A stretch of 64,000 nucleotides of DNA. Source: Novosphingobium chloroacetimidivorans (GTDB lineage: Bacteria > Pseudomonadota > Alphaproteobacteria > Sphingomonadales > Sphingomonadaceae). Under the pieces are notes generated by a model. It had not been told where the DNA came from. It searched no databases and saw nothing but the letters and a program-made list of their open reading frames with translations. Both the position numbers and the translations under genes were made by a program. This document shows positions 10,385-19,958 of this stretch, piece after piece; positions within the stretch are counted from its first letter, which is position 1; the number at the start of each line of letters is the position of its first letter. The DNA is taken from assembly GCF_014204535.1 (NCBI RefSeq), contig NZ_JACHLR010000008.1, positions 1-64,000 on the forward strand. Direction: 5' to 3'.

Positions 10385-11281
10385 TCAGCCTGACGGGTAA
10401 TTAGACAGACTATCTGGTGCTCCAAGACGCTCGATCAAAAGCTCGGTGAGGGCTCGGACCTTGCGCAACGGGTGTTGCCCGGGTGGGCGAATAACGAAAA
10501 TGCCGTACACTGGCTGCGGATAATGAGACATCACGCGCACGAGTGCTCCTGATGCCAAATGCTCGACAACCAAGCCGTCAGGCAGGCAAGCAATGCCGAG
10601 ACCCGCGAGCGCTGCGGCTCTGATCGCGACTCCGTTATCAGCCTTGAAGCGACCCTGAACATTGAGCGTGACGGTCTCGTTGCCATCCACAAAGTCCCAC
10701 GGCTCGGTGCCTTGGAGTAGCGCCTCATGACTCAGCAAATCTTCCAGCGTCTCTGGTGACCCACGCCTCGCGATATAGTCCGGGCTGGCCACGAGCGAAG
10801 CATAGAGCGGCGCAATGCGCCTGGCGAGAAGCGTCGATGGTGCGGGACGTCCAAACCGAATGGCGCAATCGAACCCCTCCTCTATCAGGTTCACGTGCCG
10901 GTCGCTGTAACACGTCTGAATGTGCAAAGACGGATGCAAGCGCCCAAGGTCAGCTAGGACAGGGGCCAGGTGCGTCGGTCCAAATGACAGCGGCGCCGCG
11001 ATGCGAAGTCGACCCCGGAGCTCTCCGTTCGGTACGATTGTCTCTCGCGCAGTATCGAGATCCGCTATGACCTTTGCGGCGTATTCTCGGAACGTCGCGC
11101 CTGCCTCGGTCAGGGAGGCCCCCCGTGTTGTTCGGGCAAGCAGCTGGATCCCGAGATCCGCCTCCAAGCGCATTAGCTGCCGGCTGACGATCGCTTTCCC
11201 GATACCGAGGCGACGGGCAGCAGCCGTCACGCCGCCGGCATCCGCGACCTCCACGAAGGTTCGTAGGTCCTGGGTGTTCAC
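10385..11281 (-). CDS. LysR-family transcriptional regulator (1 of 3 similar)
   Basis: A 298-residue LysR protein. It begins MNTQDLRTFVEVADAGGVTAAARRLG and has the winged-helix N-terminus with GKAIVSRQLMRLEADLGIQLL as recognition region, followed by a substrate-binding domain (GELRGRLRIAAPLSFGPTH). It closely resembles the two LysR genes starting at 12364 and 16221, down to the C-terminal RPPGQHPLRKVRALTELLIE. It is transcribed in the same direction as the PQQ-dehydrogenase genes just downstream, so it may control them; this is inference. Confidence 0.92.
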   Translation of the reverse strand: MNTQDLRTFVEVADAGGVTAAARRLGIGKAIVSRQLMRLEADLGIQLLARTTRGASLTEAGATFREYAAKVIADLDTARETIVPNGELRGRLRIAAPLSFGPTHLAPVLADLGRLHPSLHIQTCYSDRHVNLIEEGFDCAIRFGRPAPSTLLARRIAPLYASLVASPDYIARRGSPETLEDLLSHEALLQGTEPWDFVDGNETVTLNVQGRFKADNGVAIRAAALAGLGIACLPDGLVVEHLASGALVRVMSHYPQPVYGIFVIRPPGQHPLRKVRALTELLIERLGAPDSLSNYPSG

Positions 11282-11473
11282 GCTCGTCCTCGAATCTGTG
11301 ACGCAAAGTAGCGAAATACGATGCTAGGGTATCGACATCAGGGATGCCAACGTCACGTAGCGGTATCTGACTGCCTCCAGCATGCTCCCCTTAGCGCGGG
11401 GCCGCGCCTCCTTGATCACTGCTGGGCTGAACGATCGGCGGCATCTGTGTCGCGGCCTCCGGAACGCCAGTGG

Positions 11474-12364
11474 CTAGTTTACGCTTTGGTCGGCTTTGTG
11501 CTCGCTGAAGCACTCGATCAGCATTTCGGTGAGCACGCGCACCTTTCGCGAAGGATGCTGCCCCGGGGGACGGACAACATAGATGGCGAGTTCGGGGATC
11601 GGATAGCGAGGCATCACGGGCACCAGAACGCCGGAAGCTAGATGTTCCTTGATCAGGTCGAGTGGGACACCGGCGATGCCGACGCCTGCGATCGCGGCGG
11701 CGATGAGGGCGACGGCGTTATCTGCTTTGAATCGCCCCCGCGGCCGCATCGCGATGATCTTCTCGCCGTCCACAGTCGGCCACGTCTCCGTGCCTTGCAT
11801 GACCGCCTGATGAGTGACGAACTCCTCTGGGGTTTCTGGAGATCCGTACTTCTCGATGTAGGCGGGCGATGCGACGTACCCCGCGCGGATGGGGCCGATC
11901 CTCCTTGCGATCAGGTTCGAATCGGGCAACGTACCGACGCGTATCGCACAATCGTAACCCTCGGTAATGAGGTCGACGAACCGATCTGTGTAGCATGAAT
12001 GGATATGAAGTTCCGGATGGCGCGCCGCCATTTCGGCAAGGACCGGCGCGAAATGCGTCGGCCCGAATGACAAGGGCGCTGCGACGCGCAGGCGGCCCCG
12101 CAGCTCGCCCGCCGGACGGATGACTTCCTTGGCGACATCGATTTCAGCGATCACCCGGGCGGCGTAGTCCCGGAACGTCGCTCCGGCCTCGGTAAGCGCG
12201 GCGCCCCGTGTGCTGCGCGCAAGTAGCTGGACGCTCAACTCCGTTTCCAGTCGGACAAGGCGCCGGCTAACCATCGACTTCGAGATGCCGAGCCGCCGCG
12301 AGGCGGGCGTGACGCCACCTGCGTCAGCGACCTCAACGAACGTCCGCAAGTCTTCAATGTCCAT
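11474..12364 (-). CDS. LysR-family transcriptional regulator (2 of 3 similar)
   Basis: About 296 residues with the standard LysR plan: MDIEDLRTFVEVADAGGVTPASRRLG, recognition helix SKSMVSRRLVRLETEL, and effector domain GELRGRLRVAAPLSFGPTH. I chose the ATG at 12364, with GGGGAA upstream, rather than the ATG 24 bp earlier. The gene is divergent from the isochorismatase-like gene at 12508, the classical arrangement for a LysR target. The 144-bp gap should hold the shared promoter; I cannot pick a definite T-N11-A box by eye. Confidence 0.92.
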   Translation of the reverse strand: MDIEDLRTFVEVADAGGVTPASRRLGISKSMVSRRLVRLETELSVQLLARSTRGAALTEAGATFRDYAARVIAEIDVAKEVIRPAGELRGRLRVAAPLSFGPTHFAPVLAEMAARHPELHIHSCYTDRFVDLITEGYDCAIRVGTLPDSNLIARRIGPIRAGYVASPAYIEKYGSPETPEEFVTHQAVMQGTETWPTVDGEKIIAMRPRGRFKADNAVALIAAAIAGVGIAGVPLDLIKEHLASGVLVPVMPRYPIPELAIYVVRPPGQHPSRKVRVLTEMLIECFSEHKADQSVN

Positions 12365-12507
12365 CCAGCGTTCCCCGTCCTGCGACACAGCATGTCACCT
12401 GACGATGCTACCGCTGCGGATACCGGAATGGCAACACTTCAACCGGGCTCGCGTCTCGTTCGATGTCCCAGCAACCAATGCAAGCACCTGCAGAAGAGAG
12501 AACCGCC

Positions 12508-13161
12508 ATGACTTTCCGCAATGGGCTCAATTCGCTTCTTCGTCCCGAAGATTCAGTGCTCCTTTTGATCGATCACCAACCTTATCAGCTTGCCAATACG
12601 AACAGCCACGATCCGCAGGCGGTCGTGAACAACACGACCGCTCTTGCGAAGGCCGCCAAGGTGTTCAAGGTCCCAACGATCCTGACCAGCGTCATCGCCA
12701 ACCGGGGTGGGCTACTCTTCAAGCAGCTCACCGACCTGTTCCCGGATCAGGAGGTGATCGACCGCACTTTGATCAATACCTGGGAAGACAAGCCCACTGT
12801 CGATGCGGTCAAGGCGACTGGCCGCAAGCAGCTCATCATTGCCGGTCTCTGGACCGAGGTCTGCGTAGCTATGCCAGCGCTTCACGCGGCCGGCGAGGGC
12901 TGGGATGTAACGGTCGTTACTGACGCCAGCGGCGGTGCATCGGTCGAGGCACACCAGGTCGCCATTCAGCGCCTGGTCGCCGGCGGAGTGAATGTGATGA
13001 CCTGGATGGCCGTGGTCTCGGAGTGGCAGCGCGATTGGGCGCGGACCGACACCGCGGAACTTCTCCCGGAGATCCTGATCGACCACGCCGGAGGTGCCGG
13101 CATCGCCTATCTGTGGGAGCAGCAACTCTTGAAGACGCCCGTCGATAACGACGCGGGCTGA
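12508..13161 (+). CDS. Isochorismatase-family (YcaC-like) hydrolase
   Basis: A cysteine hydrolase of about 217 residues. The nucleophile motif GLWTEVCVAMPALHAA carries the active-site Cys, and SVLLLIDHQPYQ holds the conserved Asp. INTWEDKPTVDAVK and TVVTDASGGASVEAH are typical of YcaC-like members. I chose the ATG at 12508 (MTFRNGLNSLL); 15 extra upstream codons are possible but not conserved-looking. It is divergent from a LysR gene and just upstream of a porin gene on the same strand, so the two may form a small uptake-and-hydrolysis unit. The substrate is unknown. Confidence 0.85.
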   Translation: MTFRNGLNSLLRPEDSVLLLIDHQPYQLANTNSHDPQAVVNNTTALAKAAKVFKVPTILTSVIANRGGLLFKQLTDLFPDQEVIDRTLINTWEDKPTVDAVKATGRKQLIIAGLWTEVCVAMPALHAAGEGWDVTVVTDASGGASVEAHQVAIQRLVAGGVNVMTWMAVVSEWQRDWARTDTAELLPEILIDHAGGAGIAYLWEQQLLKTPVDNDAG

Positions 13162-13211
13162 TCGGTGTGATTGGCGAGCATCGACAAAACGCGTTGCGGC
13201 AGCCTGCGGGC

Positions 13212-14708
13212 ATGTCGATGCTCGCCACCCACCCCTGCAAGGTCGGACATGCGCCAAGGCGGCCGACTTTCGATGAGCGCGATCGAGGTGGAGTCCCTCG
13301 GCTGGCGAACGCCGGACCTTGCCTAATCTTCGTCGCGGCCGCCTCGATATCGCCTTCCGCAGTGAGTGCGCAGGTGTCGACCAATCTGGAACGCGCTCCG
13401 ACGCTCACCATCGATCGCTATTCAGAAAACTGGTCCACTCTCGCCGATCCCGCAGCCCGGACGGGCGATTGGGCCGAGCCGTTGAAGTATATCCCGCTGA
13501 ACGAGGATGGCTCCATCTATCTGACCACAGGCCTGGAGGCGCGTTCACGCTACGAAGGCTATGAGAATGTGAACTGGGGAGCGTCGCCGAACGACGATTA
13601 CGTCTGGAATCGGCTGATGCCTTATGCTGATCTTCATGTCGGCAAGCTGCGATTTTTCGCGATGCCGATCCTTTCGGCTATCTCCGGAACAGACCGCCGG
13701 AAGGGACCTGCGGACGCTACCGGCGTCGACATGCTACAGGCGTTTGTCGACGTAGACATCCCCGTACCGAGCGGGGATGTGCTTCGACTGTCTGCTGGGC
13801 GAAAGCTGATTTCGCTCGGTTCGGGACGGTTTATCGACAGGCGCTATGGAACCGGCGTTCCGCTGCCGTTTGACGGTTTCGAGGGTATCGCCACCGGTAA
13901 AAGCCGCCAGTTGACTGGCTTCTACCTTCAGCCGGTCGACACGAAGCTGGGCGCGTTCAACGACCGACGCTCGCGCAGTAAAGCAGTCTGGGGCGTCTAC
14001 GCCACACAATGGCTCAACGCGAAGCACACATATGGTGTCGATATCTACTATATCGGTCTGCGAGACCGAAACGCCGTTTTCGACCAGGGCGCCGGGAGGC
14101 AGCTGGCGCACACCATCGGCACAAGGTTCTTCGGAGACAATGGTGCCTGGTATTGGAACGCCGAGGCAGCGGTGCAGCGCGGCACATTTGCCGGTTACCG
14201 CTCGGCGGCCTGGGGCGTCGGGGCAGAGGCAGGGTACCGCTTCCGGAACTCGTCACTCCGACCAGAGATCGCGCTTACTGCCGATGTTGTGTCTGGCGAC
14301 GGTAACCCGAACGACCGGAAGCTGGGGACGCTGAATCCGCTCTTCCCGAACGGCAAGTATTTCGGAGCCCTTTCACCTATCGGTCCGCGGAACCTCATTC
14401 ATCTTCGACCTTCGACCACGATTCATCCGCGCAAGGACATCGCCGTATCGCTGACCGGAGTCGCCTATTGGCGTGAGAGTGTACACGACGGGATCTACGC
14501 CATCCCAGGGTTTCTGGTACGAAGCGGCAAGACCAGCGACGCGCGCTTCATCGGAAAGCAGATCGAGCTTGCCGCCAGCTGGCAGGCGACACCGAAGCTG
14601 AACCTCGCCGCATCGCTGAGCGCTTTCGACCCCGGCTCATTCATTCGTGATACCGGCCCGGCGCGCACCATCAAGATGGTCGGCGCCCAGACCACCTTTA
14701 GGTTCTGA
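13212..14708 (+). CDS. Alginate-export-type outer-membrane porin
   Basis: The mature part reads as an outer-membrane beta-barrel of the alginate-export (AlgE-like) family: SIYLTTGLEARSRYEGYEN, DDYVWNRLMPYADLHVGKLRF, and SAGRKLISLGSGRFIDRR. Strands alternate to a C-terminal aromatic (TTFRF). A plausible signal is LIFVAAASISPSAVSAQ. The start is unclear: ATGs at 13212 and 13218 or a GTG at 13167 are possible, and none has a strong ribosome site. The long basic stretch before the signal suggests the 5' end may be altered. It follows the isochorismatase-like gene closely. Confidence 0.75.
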   Translation: MSMLATHPCKVGHAPRRPTFDERDRGGVPRLANAGPCLIFVAAASISPSAVSAQVSTNLERAPTLTIDRYSENWSTLADPAARTGDWAEPLKYIPLNEDGSIYLTTGLEARSRYEGYENVNWGASPNDDYVWNRLMPYADLHVGKLRFFAMPILSAISGTDRRKGPADATGVDMLQAFVDVDIPVPSGDVLRLSAGRKLISLGSGRFIDRRYGTGVPLPFDGFEGIATGKSRQLTGFYLQPVDTKLGAFNDRRSRSKAVWGVYATQWLNAKHTYGVDIYYIGLRDRNAVFDQGAGRQLAHTIGTRFFGDNGAWYWNAEAAVQRGTFAGYRSAAWGVGAEAGYRFRNSSLRPEIALTADVVSGDGNPNDRKLGTLNPLFPNGKYFGALSPIGPRNLIHLRPSTTIHPRKDIAVSLTGVAYWRESVHDGIYAIPGFLVRSGKTSDARFIGKQIELAASWQATPKLNLAASLSAFDPGSFIRDTGPARTIKMVGAQTTFRF

Positions 14709-14975
14709 CCATGCCGCTATCGGCCTCTCACTGCGCGCTGCCCCGTGCAGCAACCGAGAAGAAGCCGGGATTGGCCGCCGCCACATCGGCGCGGCCGAGC
14801 GGCCTGCGAGTTCGAAACCTCCATCCTCAATTCAACGGACAACGCCTGTACCTGACCCCACTCCGCCCGACTTTCGTGTGGTCGCCCAATGGGACTACGA
14901 CGACCAGAGGCTCGGATATCTCGCTTGTCAATCGCCGGTTCCGAAGCCAGTCTTGCCGAGGGATAAGCTGCCCGG

Positions 14976-15179
14976 TTGGAGCAGATGGTCGCGTCTTGGG
15001 GACGTCGCTCTCATGCAGGATCAGCCGTTCCGTCTTGGAGCGCACTCGGACTCGCGGTCGGCCTCATCTGCCATATCGTGGCGCAGGCGTTGGCGGAGGA
15101 GATGATCGCGCTCATCATCTCGGGTCTATCGTTCGTGCTGCTCGCGCCGCTCTGGCTCCCAGCTCAGAGCGCGCGCTGA
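14976..15179 (+). CDS. Small putative membrane protein or fragment
   Basis: A 67-residue frame with two hydrophobic stretches, WSALGLAVGLICHIVAQAL and ALIISGLSFVLLAPLWL. It could be a small membrane protein or the tail of a decayed transporter. It has no convincing ribosome site, and its beginning is not protein-like. The surrounding 14709-15276 contains no other frame I can support. Confidence 0.25.
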   Translation: MEQMVASWGRRSHAGSAVPSWSALGLAVGLICHIVAQALAEEMIALIISGLSFVLLAPLWLPAQSAR

Positions 15180-15276
15180 TCGCTACGATAGCTGCAGATG
15201 CGAGCGCAGATGTTCGTCCCGACGAGGCACCTTCCTCCCTATCGATGATCGCCGCGGACGCGCCCAGGCCTGGAGA

Positions 15277-16221
15277 CTAGCCGGGCGAGTTCGAAGTTTG
15301 ACCGAACTGAACGCCATTTGCCCAATCGAATTTAAAACGAACGCCTGCGGGGAAGTTTCGCCCGAAGCACTCGATCAGCATCTCGGTGAGAATTCGGATC
15401 TTGCGCGCCGGATGCAGCCCAGGCGGTCGGACGACGTATATACCAGCAGGGGGGAGTGGAAACCTGGCCATGACGTGCACGAGGCGCCCAGCGGCGATAT
15501 GCTCGTCGACGAACTCGTTCGGCAACCGGCCGATCCCGATGCCCGCCAATGCAGCAGCAATCAACGCGTTCCCGTTGTCACTCTTGAAGCGCCCTTGCGG
15601 CCGTAAGGTGACCATCTTCTGTCCGTCCAAGCACTGCCATGACTCTGTCCGCAGCATCAGGGCTTCGTGGCTCGCAAGATCTTCTGGTGTTTCCGGTGAG
15701 CCGTGCTTGGCAATGTATTCGGGGCTGGCCACGAGCTTGCCGTGCAGGGGAGCTACCTGCCTGACGACCAGGTTGGAGTTTTCAAGATAGCCGAACCGAA
15801 TGCCGCAGTCGAAACCTTCGCCGATGAGATCCACGAAATGATCGTTATAGCTGGTGTGGATCTGGAGCCGCGGATGACGTCGCGCCATCTCAGCGAGAAT
15901 CGGGGCAATGTGGGTAGGACCGTAAACGTACGGCGCAGCGATGCGAAGGCGACCGCGTAGCTCACCTTGAGGAAGAATGGTTTCCTTCGCGATGTCGATG
16001 GACGAGCAGGCCTGGGCGGCACAATCCCGGAATGTCACGCCGGCCTCCGTGAGGTTGGCACCTCGTGTATTGCGCGAGAGCAATTGAATGCCCAGCTCAT
16101 CCTCAAGGCGCATGAGGCGACGACTTACGATCGACTTGGACACGCCCAATCGACGCGCCGCTGCCGAGATACCCCCTGAGTCCGCGACCTCGACGAACGT
16201 GCGCAATTCTTCGATTTCCAC
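15277..16221 (-). CDS. LysR-family transcriptional regulator (3 of 3 similar)
   Basis: A 314-residue LysR protein: MEIEELRTFVEVADSGGISAAARRLG, SKSIVSRRLMRLEDELGIQLL, GELRGRLRIAAPYVYGPTH and C-terminal RPPGLHPARKIRILTEMLIE. It follows the same template as the LysR genes starting at 11281 and 12364, with a slightly longer C-terminus. The next gene upstream is the CPA2 antiporter on the same strand, 49 bp away, so the two could be co-transcribed. Confidence 0.9.
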   Translation of the reverse strand: MEIEELRTFVEVADSGGISAAARRLGVSKSIVSRRLMRLEDELGIQLLSRNTRGANLTEAGVTFRDCAAQACSSIDIAKETILPQGELRGRLRIAAPYVYGPTHIAPILAEMARRHPRLQIHTSYNDHFVDLIGEGFDCGIRFGYLENSNLVVRQVAPLHGKLVASPEYIAKHGSPETPEDLASHEALMLRTESWQCLDGQKMVTLRPQGRFKSDNGNALIAAALAGIGIGRLPNEFVDEHIAAGRLVHVMARFPLPPAGIYVVRPPGLHPARKIRILTEMLIECFGRNFPAGVRFKFDWANGVQFGQTSNSPG

Positions 16222-16270
16222 TCAGCACCTCACTTTTTCAATTCCCATGCAGTGCCCAGTTATTCTTCGG

Positions 16271-18040
16271 TCACTGTCGGATATTCGCGCCTGCGGGAAG
16301 CAGCGGCTCCGGAACAGGTTGAAGAATGAGACGATCGCTGCCTGAGAAGAAGTGTCCCTGCGTCTGTTCCGAGAGGCGTTCAGTATCCCGGCGGCGAATG
16401 TCTTCGTCCGCTTCTGCGATGTCGGCTTCGGCAAATCCTAGGGCGCGCAAGCCTTCGGCCCCCATCAGATACGCAGACTCTACGGTTTCCCTGATCTGGT
16501 AATCGACACCTGCGCGGATCAGTTCGATCGCATGTCCTCTATCGCGGCTGCGGATCAGAAGTCGGGCCTGAGGCGCTGCGGCCTGAGCCAACGTGACGAT
16601 CTGCATGGCCGCCTTCGCGTCATCGATGCAGACCATGATCGCGTCAGCTTCGCCGGCCCCTGAATGGTGCAACGTATCGAGCCTTGCACCGTCACCAAAG
16701 AAGACCTTGAACCCGTATCGGGCCGCGTCGCGGATCCGGTCGGGATCGTTGTCGATGACGCTCAGGTCGACCCCGCGGAGCAGCAGCAGCTGTGATGCAA
16801 TCTGGCCGAAACGTCCGAAGCCGATGAGGAGAACCCGCCCCCTGAGACCTTGTGCGGCCTCCACGCCGTCCATCGTCGGCTTCGACCTTTGCAGCCGCGC
16901 CATGGCAGCGGCAAGAGCCGGAATCAGCGACATGGACAAGATTACCAAGGTGGCGAAGATCGCGTTCTCCCGTGCGTCGATCACGCCGCTCGAAACCGCC
17001 GAGGTGTAAAGCACGAAGGCAAACTCTCCCCCCGGCAGGAAGAGCGACGTGCGGTGCAGCGCCTGATGATTGTCGCCGCCGAACAGGCGGGCGACCGCGT
17101 AGACGACCACCGCCTTGGTGAGCATGAATGCTGCCAGCATCGCCAGCAGGAGCCGCCATTCTGCCGCGACCACGGAGAGATCGAGCGACATGCCGACCGC
17201 AAGGAGGAACAGCCCCATCAGCAGTCCGCGGAATGGCTCGATATCGCTCTCTATCTGATGCCGGTAGCTCGAACTGGACAGCATCACGCCGGCGATAAAG
17301 GCGCCCATCGCCATCGAGAGTCCGGCCAGGTCCATGAGCAAGGCGGCGCCGAGCACCACCAGCAGCGCGCCAGCCGTAAGCACCTCACGCGTCCGCGCCC
17401 GAGCGAGCAGCGCGAAGAAAGGGTTTAGGGCCCAGCGCGCTATGCCCACCAATAGCAGCAATGCGCCAACCGCGGTCAGGGCGCCGGTCCACCCCGCCGC
17501 CTCGCGCGCAAGCGGCGACATGAAGGCCACTGCCGCCAACAGGGGCACGATCGTCAGATCCTCGAACAGCAGAATCGCGACCGCTTTCTGTCCTCCCGCG
17601 CCGGATATCTCGCCGCGATCCTGCAGCACCGACATGATGACGGCGGTGGAGGACAGAACCATACCTGCAGCCGCGACGAATGCGATCTGGAGTGGCAGGC
17701 CGAAGACCAGCGCTCCGGTGGCCGTGAGCGCGGCGATCGCGAGCAGCACCTGCGCTAATCCAAGGCCGAAGATCTCACCGCGCATCGCCCACAGCTTGAT
17801 CGGTCGTAGTTCCAGCCCGATCACGAACAGGAACATGACGACGCCGAGCTCGGAAAAGTGCAGGATCGACTGAGTGTCGCGGAACAGGGCCAAGCCGGAA
17901 GGGCCGACCAGCACGCCGGCCGCGAAATAACCAAGTACCGATCCGAGACCTAACCGCCGGAATAGCGGCACCGCGATAACGGCGGCACCCATAAGCGCTA
18001 CCGCTGGCCCGATCGTCTGTCCCAAGCTGGCATCGGACAT
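16271..18040 (-). CDS. CPA2-family monovalent cation:proton antiporter with TrkA-N domain (KefB/KefC type)
   Basis: About 589 residues. The first 380 or so form a Na+/H+-exchanger membrane domain with roughly a dozen hydrophobic segments, including GLGSVLGYFAAGVLVGPSGL and LGVVMFLFVIGLELRP. A cytosolic Rossmann TrkA-N domain follows near residue 405 (GRVLLIGFGRFGQIASQ, then LSVIDNDPDRI). This is the KefB/KefC plan of glutathione- or nucleotide-gated K+ efflux. The ATG at 18040 has GGGGAA upstream and is preferred over a Met 23 codons earlier. No KefF/KefG ancillary gene is adjacent. The inner-membrane location is secure; the ion is inferred. Confidence 0.88.
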   Translation of the reverse strand: MSDASLGQTIGPAVALMGAAVIAVPLFRRLGLGSVLGYFAAGVLVGPSGLALFRDTQSILHFSELGVVMFLFVIGLELRPIKLWAMRGEIFGLGLAQVLLAIAALTATGALVFGLPLQIAFVAAAGMVLSSTAVIMSVLQDRGEISGAGGQKAVAILLFEDLTIVPLLAAVAFMSPLAREAAGWTGALTAVGALLLLVGIARWALNPFFALLARARTREVLTAGALLVVLGAALLMDLAGLSMAMGAFIAGVMLSSSSYRHQIESDIEPFRGLLMGLFLLAVGMSLDLSVVAAEWRLLLAMLAAFMLTKAVVVYAVARLFGGDNHQALHRTSLFLPGGEFAFVLYTSAVSSGVIDARENAIFATLVILSMSLIPALAAAMARLQRSKPTMDGVEAAQGLRGRVLLIGFGRFGQIASQLLLLRGVDLSVIDNDPDRIRDAARYGFKVFFGDGARLDTLHHSGAGEADAIMVCIDDAKAAMQIVTLAQAAAPQARLLIRSRDRGHAIELIRAGVDYQIRETVESAYLMGAEGLRALGFAEADIAEADEDIRRRDTERLSEQTQGHFFSGSDRLILQPVPEPLLPAGANIRQ

Positions 18041-18590
18041 TACTTCACTTCCCCAAGAATTCTGTCCGCCACTTGACCCGGTCGGGACAACCGCGTTTGC
18101 CGACGTCACGCGTCCGACCTTAGGGGAAGCTCGCAGTGGCCCCAGAACATCTCACAGGCCTTACGCGCGCGGTAGGTTCGACATTTGATGAGCTGTGTCG
18201 CAGTTTGTGGAACGCCGACTAGGAGAACGCCCGACCCAATCGAGGGCAAGGGGGCTGTCACCCCTTCCAACACCGGTCCAAACTCTTCTGTGTCCTGCGG
18301 ATCGTGGTCTGGGTTGGCGTTGCCGTTCGGGCGACAGAGATTACCAGTAGGTGACGCTATCGCGGCTCTGTCCAAGATGGCAGTTGAGCGGGCACATGAT
18401 GCCTTGTCGGCTGAGCCCTCGCGAACACAATCCGGTTCAGGGCGGAAGGAGGATGGGCTGTGATTTTCCCTTGGCCGGAGCTCGGCTGGATTAAATCTTG
18501 CAGACGCGAGGAAGTTTACCCTCAGACCGAACGGGGCGCCGATGTCCGAAGATCGGGGCAGGGCGATCCGATCGGAACCAGATCGGCGAC
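18041..18590. other. Intergenic, no supported gene
   Basis: Frames in both directions cross this stretch, but none shows a family motif or consistent codon bias. It separates the minus-strand antiporter from the plus-strand remnants that follow, and it probably holds the antiporter promoter. Confidence 0.45.
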
Positions 18591-18938
18591 ATGGAAAGAG
18601 AGAGGCGTTTCCTCGGAGCCGCAGACGCCGAGGCGGCTGATGCCTTCTACCCGGGTTGGGCGCATCTAATGGCCATCGTAGGTCGCGAGCGCGGATGGGC
18701 GCCACCGACGCGCGCGAAGTTCGCAGACATGGCGGGTCCTGAAGGCGCGTACCTGGTAGGCGCGCCCGAGACTGTGGCCGACAAGGTACTGCGGGCGAAC
18801 GAAGCGCTGGGCGGCATTTCTCGGATCACGTTCCAGATGAGCACCGCGTCGGTTGAGCCGCCAGCAATGCAACGCTCGATTGAGCTACTGGGCGGAGAGG
18901 TCGCTCCGACGGTGCGAGAACGCTCTTTCACCAAATGA
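18591..18938 (+). pseudogene. LLM-class flavin-dependent oxidoreductase, C-terminal remnant
   Basis: The frame reads AFYPGWAHLMAIVGRERGW, then EGAYLVGAPETVADKVLRAN and a C-terminal ISRITFQMSTASV. This is the end of a luciferase-like (LLM) monooxygenase, where VGxPExVADKI is the hallmark. Only about 115 of some 340 residues remain and no N-terminal barrel is found upstream in any frame. It is a truncated remnant, although the frame itself has stayed open. Confidence 0.7.
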
Positions 18939-18968
18939 TCTTTGCCTCTGCGAACAAGGGTGTCCGAC

Positions 18969-19754
18969 ATGCGTCCGCTTCTTAGAACATCTGGCCGACC
19001 GGTCGTCGTTACCAACGCAGGTCACGGCCTCGGCCGCGAGATCGCGCTAATGCTTGCGAAGAGGCGATCCATTGTATTCGGCACCGCCGGCTCGGCGCAG
19101 GAGGTGGAAGATCTACGCAGTGCCTCCAGCGGCCGTGTCAGTCTTATCGCCTGCGATATGCAACAGACGCAGATGGTGAATGCCTGGGCCGCCGGTGTAT
19201 CGGAGGCGATCGGTAGATCCGGGCTCGATCTTCTCATCAATACGGCAGTGCATCTGCCCTCCGGTCCCCTCGAATTGCTGCCTCTCGAAGAGGTGCGGCG
19301 TGGCTTCGAGGCAAATGTCTTCGGCGGACTGGCGGTCATCAACGCTTTCCTACCCGCGCTACGGATGGCTCAAGGCCGCATCGTTCAGATCAGCTCCTCC
19401 GGGCGGGACGAGCCGCCGCCTTGTGTCGGCCCGTCGGATGCCTCGCAGGCAGCCGTGGAAGCTTTTTCCGCCGCATACCGGGCCGAGCTCAAGCCATTCG
19501 GCATCGACGTGGTCATCGCATCATTGTGTGATCTCGAGGCGACCTCAACAGGTCCGGCCAACGATTTAACACGGCTCGACGACAGCATGACGGCGGCCCA
19601 GCGCAAGCTCTATGGAAAGCTACTACGTGTCTGGATGAAGAAGCTTTCCGAGGGCGAGGCGAGGGGGGATCCCGCCACAGCTGCGGCGCGCGTGCTCGAT
19701 CTCGCTTTCCAAGGCCAGGTGCCGGTCAAAGCAGCGATCGACACTCGAGCCTGA
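18969..19754 (+). CDS. Short-chain dehydrogenase-like protein with altered active site
   Basis: A Rossmann-fold SDR of about 261 residues: VVVTNAGHGLGREIALMLA, LIACDMQQTQMV, LDLLINTAVHLPSGPLELL, FEANVFGGLAVINAFLPAL and IVQISSSGRDE. The cofactor motif TGxxxGxG reads TNAGHGLG. Where Tyr-x-x-x-Lys is expected (YSASKAALEAF) the sequence is SDASQAAVEAF, so the catalytic Tyr and Lys are replaced by Ser and Gln. NNAG is also altered. The fold is kept but ordinary dehydrogenase chemistry is unlikely. The ATG at 18969 has AAGGGTG upstream. Confidence 0.75.
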   Translation: MRPLLRTSGRPVVVTNAGHGLGREIALMLAKRRSIVFGTAGSAQEVEDLRSASSGRVSLIACDMQQTQMVNAWAAGVSEAIGRSGLDLLINTAVHLPSGPLELLPLEEVRRGFEANVFGGLAVINAFLPALRMAQGRIVQISSSGRDEPPPCVGPSDASQAAVEAFSAAYRAELKPFGIDVVIASLCDLEATSTGPANDLTRLDDSMTAAQRKLYGKLLRVWMKKLSEGEARGDPATAAARVLDLAFQGQVPVKAAIDTRA

Positions 19755-19958
19755 CGGCAGGGGGGGTGTTCGCTGAGACCATAGGTGGCTTCGGCTAGGA
19801 GCGTGGCTTGAGCTGCGGCCGCTGAGCATCGCAAGCGCGGCATAGGATGCGATCGGCCAAGAGTTGCTCTTTCTGCGACACAGCTTGTCACGTTGCGCCG
19901 CTACTTAGCCCGTCGCCGAGATGTTACGCAGGGTTCTGCAATCGAGGTGGGGCGCCGG

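Noticed and set aside
14711..15280. Plus-strand frame of 189 codons after the porin
   Set aside because: Low-complexity Arg/Ser/Ala text without any family motif or signal; only the small hydrophobic frame at 14976 was kept, with low confidence.
18106..18705. Minus-strand frame of 199 codons upstream of the antiporter
   Set aside because: No recognisable domain and it crosses the LLM oxidoreductase remnant on the other strand; composition is that of noncoding DNA.
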